Shown here: one piece after another, positions 5,654 to 7,289 of the stretch | How positions within the stretch are numbered: the first letter of the stretch is position 1 | How the letters are laid out: every line of letters starts with the position of its first letter | Assembly: GCA_002402165.1 (NCBI GenBank) | Contig: NVVI01000008.1 | Location: 27,844 to 35,132 of the forward strand | Reading direction: 5' to 3' | Origin: Flavobacteriales bacterium | GTDB lineage: Bacteria > Bacteroidota > Bacteroidia > Flavobacteriales_E > Vicingaceae | Length of the DNA stretch: 7,289 nt | The notes under the pieces: generated by a model | Told to the model about the DNA's origin: nothing | Seen by the model: only the letters and a program-made list of their open reading frames with translations | Database searches by the model: none | Made by a program: the position numbers and the translations under genes

Positions 5654-5839
5654 ATGATGAAGTACCTCATACCTATATTATTTGTAGCTGCATTAAGTGC
5701 AGGCTGGGTAGTTGTACAACTTATTGCCAAAAAAATGAAAACCAAAAACCATATGGACAATCTTGGCAAAGGTGGTTGTATGACTTGTACGTGTGGTGCT
5801 AATGAAGGCGATGTTTGTGAAAATGAGGAAAAAGAATAA
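5654..5839 (+). CDS. Small membrane-anchored cysteine protein, possibly NqrM-like
   Basis: The 61-residue protein has a membrane helix at about residues 4-25, a basic stretch (KKMKTK) and a soluble tail with four cysteines (42, 45, 47 and 55, spaced C-x2-C-x-C-x7-C). This layout resembles NqrM (DUF539), the small membrane protein needed for maturation of Na+-NQR, thought to deliver iron to the cysteine site shared by NqrD and NqrE. RnfE and RnfA are the Rnf counterparts of those subunits, and the gene starts 10 bases after rnfA, so a matching role in Rnf assembly is reasonable. Homology was judged from layout only, not from an alignment. I chose the ATG at 5654 (MMKYL) because the helix begins there; the in-frame ATG at 5621 lies inside rnfA and would add an unlikely MLDCSAHKKKT extension. 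Confidence 0.7.
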   Translation: MMKYLIPILFVAALSAGWVVVQLIAKKMKTKNHMDNLGKGGCMTCTCGANEGDVCENEEKE

Positions 5840-5862
5840 CGAATTTACTAAAATACTTAACT

Positions 5863-6264
5863 ATGGACACATCAAAAAATCCTGTTGATATCAAAGAACA
5901 ATACAAATGTATTGTAGACATGATAACCGAAATTGAAAACTGTCAAAAAGAGCTTGAAAACATAAATAATGGCTTACTTCAAGCTACAGAAAATACTTGT
6001 TCACAGTATGGAGATCGTATATTAGAAAACTTACAAAGTAAACTGTTTTACCTTCAGAGAGTATTACGAATGAGCAACCGAACCTTAAAAAAACATGAAG
6101 AAGTTTTAAAACAAGCTATTAAAGGTTCTCTTTCTAAAAGTAAAAAAGAGTTTGAAGAATATTATGAATTTTGTCAAAAAAGTGCCGTAAAGATTAGGTT
6201 AAAACTATCAAAATATAAATTAGAGACAAAAAGAATAATTGCTAATAACTGTGAATCCGATTAA
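5863..6264 (+). CDS. Hypothetical helical, cysteine-containing protein
   Basis: I do not recognise this 133-residue protein. It is almost entirely predicted helix by eye, rich in Lys, Glu, Leu and Asn, with likely coiled-coil stretches at about 13-40 and 52-86 and a basic C-terminal half (KIRLKLSKYKLETKRI). Five cysteines (16, 27, 46, 104 and 130) are spread singly, with no metal-binding CxxC pattern. There is no signal peptide or membrane segment. It starts 23 bases after the cysteine protein in the same direction and is the last gene of the plus-strand block, so it may be co-transcribed with rnf. It ends 21 bases before the convergent lipoprotein gene, and no terminator stem is visible in that gap. 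A link to Rnf is only positional. Confidence 0.65.
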   Translation: MDTSKNPVDIKEQYKCIVDMITEIENCQKELENINNGLLQATENTCSQYGDRILENLQSKLFYLQRVLRMSNRTLKKHEEVLKQAIKGSLSKSKKEFEEYYEFCQKSAVKIRLKLSKYKLETKRIIANNCESD

Positions 6265-6285
6265 AAAACTCAATAGGTAATCACA

Positions 6286-6777
6286 CTAATTTACTACCAA
6301 TTCCGAAGTTGTAATAACATTACTTAAATGCAACGCTCTATCTTTAATACTAATATCATAGCGAAAAGTATCTGCCGTAAAATCATACAATAAATCTATT
6401 TTAGTCTCTCCTTCTAAAGCTCTATTTGCTTCATTTTCTAAAAAAGGCATTCGTAAATGTAGCTCGGTAGTATCAAACCTACCTTCTGTTGTGTTCCATG
6501 TAATAATAGGAGACTTCAATACCCATACTCCATTAACTTTTTCATAATAATCTATAAACACGTTATATTTTTGTTCGCCAGAATTTTCTTCCTGTTTTAA
6601 TCCTAAATCTCCATCCCCATCAAAAAATTCAAATCGAACAATGGTATAAGTTTTGTCAGCTGAATACTGAGCATCCATAAATGTGATTATAGGAGGAACT
6701 GGATCTGGATCTTCCTTTTTACATCCTACAGAAAATACTATAGCAAATAATATGGCTAGTTTTGTAAACTGTTTCAT
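6286..6777 (-). CDS. Predicted lipoprotein, Bacteroidota type
   Basis: The 163-residue product has a lipoprotein signal: basic MKQFTK, a hydrophobic stretch (LAILFAIVF), then SVGC with the lipidated cysteine at 19, followed by KKEDPDP and a proline-containing linker. Mature lipoproteins of this kind are usually attached to the outer membrane or exported. Residues about 51-59 contain FFDGDGDLGL, an Asp/Gly segment common in Bacteroidota lipoproteins and possibly calcium-binding. The rest has alternating beta-like and aromatic residues, suggesting a beta-sandwich domain. No enzyme motif is visible. It is convergent with the preceding gene and divergent from the LuxE-like gene, so it is its own transcription unit. 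Confidence 0.85.
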   Translation of the reverse strand: MKQFTKLAILFAIVFSVGCKKEDPDPVPPIITFMDAQYSADKTYTIVRFEFFDGDGDLGLKQEENSGEQKYNVFIDYYEKVNGVWVLKSPIITWNTTEGRFDTTELHLRMPFLENEANRALEGETKIDLLYDFTADTFRYDISIKDRALHLSNVITTSELVVN

Positions 6778-6801
6778 ACCTGAAAATTACGAATTATTTT
6801 G

Positions 6802-7289
6802 TTGAACCTTAAAAGTAAAATCTTCGATATTAAGACTGAACAAGAGTTTAACGAAATTTCTATTGAAATATTTAACTACCAATACACTAATAATTTAATA
6901 TATCAACAGTTTTGTAATCTATTAAAAATTAATCCGACAGAAATAACTAAAATCAATCAAATTCCTTTTTTGCCTATAGAGTTTTTTAAAACCCACATTG
7001 TAAAAAGTGGTGCATATAAAGAAGAACAGGTTTTTTTAAGTAGTGGGACAACGGGGGAAAACAAAAGCAAACATTATGTAAAAGATTTAAGCCTGTATAA
7101 AAAAAGTTATAAAAATGCTTTTCAACAGTTTTATGGTAACGTAAAAGATTACTGCATATTAGCTTTATTGCCTTCTTATTTGGAAAGAGAAGGATCCTCT
7201 TTAATTTATATGATTACTGACTTAATTAAAAAAAGTGAGCATAAGAAAAGTAACTTTTTTCTCAATAATGAGGGTTTTTTGATAGATAA
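6802..7289 (+). CDS. LuxE-like acyl-protein synthetase/acyl transferase, 5' part
   Basis: The frame is open from after a TGA at 6781 to the window edge, giving 162 codons of a longer gene. The product resembles the LuxE/acyl-protein synthetase family, related to adenylate-forming ligases: an N-terminal helical region, then QIPFLPIEFFKTHIVKSG, the SSGTTGENKSKH glycine/serine/threonine loop expected to bind ATP phosphates, and LPSYLEREGSSLIYMITDLI. Such proteins activate or transfer acyl groups; the substrate here is unknown. There is no ATG before the conserved region. I propose TTG at 6802, giving NLKSKIFDIKTEQEF after the initiator; TTG at 6799 is an equal candidate. It is divergent from the lipoprotein gene, leaving a 24-base gap. 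The C-terminal catalytic part is outside the window. Confidence 0.82.
   Translation, partial: MNLKSKIFDIKTEQEFNEISIEIFNYQYTNNLIYQQFCNLLKINPTEITKINQIPFLPIEFFKTHIVKSGAYKEEQVFLSSGTTGENKSKHYVKDLSLYKKSYKNAFQQFYGNVKDYCILALLPSYLEREGSSLIYMITDLIKKSEHKKSNFFLNNEGFLID

Overview
The window looks like a chromosomal segment of a Bacteroidota bacterium, probably one of the Flavobacteriales. The DNA is A+T-rich, gene starts are preceded by A-rich stretches instead of Shine-Dalgarno sequences, there is a short lipoprotein with a DGDGDLG segment, and the genes resemble those of flavobacterial genomes. The exact taxon cannot be fixed from this sequence.

Positions 15-6264 read as one plus-strand gene block. Its core is the distal part of an rnf operon: rnfD (2035-3036), rnfG (3169-3873), rnfE (3866-4498) and rnfA (5068-5643). 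These encode membrane subunits of the ion-translocating ferredoxin:NAD+ oxidoreductase. rnfB and rnfC are not in the window and are presumably upstream. After rnfA come a 61-residue one-helix protein with four cysteines, which may be an NqrM-like iron-delivery or assembly factor, and a 133-residue helical protein of unknown function. Beyond these lie a convergent lipoprotein gene (6286-6777, minus) and the 5' part of a LuxE-like acyl-protein synthetase/acyl transferase gene running off the right edge (6802-7289, plus).

Two genes do not belong to the Rnf complex. One encodes a 618-residue protein with a SAP-like segment and a C-terminal PD-(D/E)XK nuclease domain, directly before rnfD. The other encodes a 118-residue four-helix-bundle protein of the 23S rRNA intervening-sequence (S23) type, between rnfE and rnfA. 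Both are followed by the same kind of degenerate repeat.

The most unusual part is that repeat family. It has a 9-nt period, with units close to ACTTTAAGT and ACTTTAGGC. It occupies every non-overlapping junction from the nuclease gene to rnfA: before rnfD, between rnfD and rnfG, between rnfE and the four-helix gene, and between that gene and rnfA. Two junctions carry a reverse-oriented arm, a short spacer and a forward-oriented arm, so the transcript could fold into hairpins. The two reverse arms match at 41 of 44 positions. In three junctions an ATG-initiated frame runs through the forward array as Thr-Leu-Ser/Gly/Asn repeats and stops one or two bases before the next start codon. The four-helix gene is bracketed by inverted arrays, as S23 genes are in 23S rRNA intervening sequences. 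I suggest a repeat-associated, operon-tolerated mobile or intervening element; this is inference, and mobility is not shown by the sequence.
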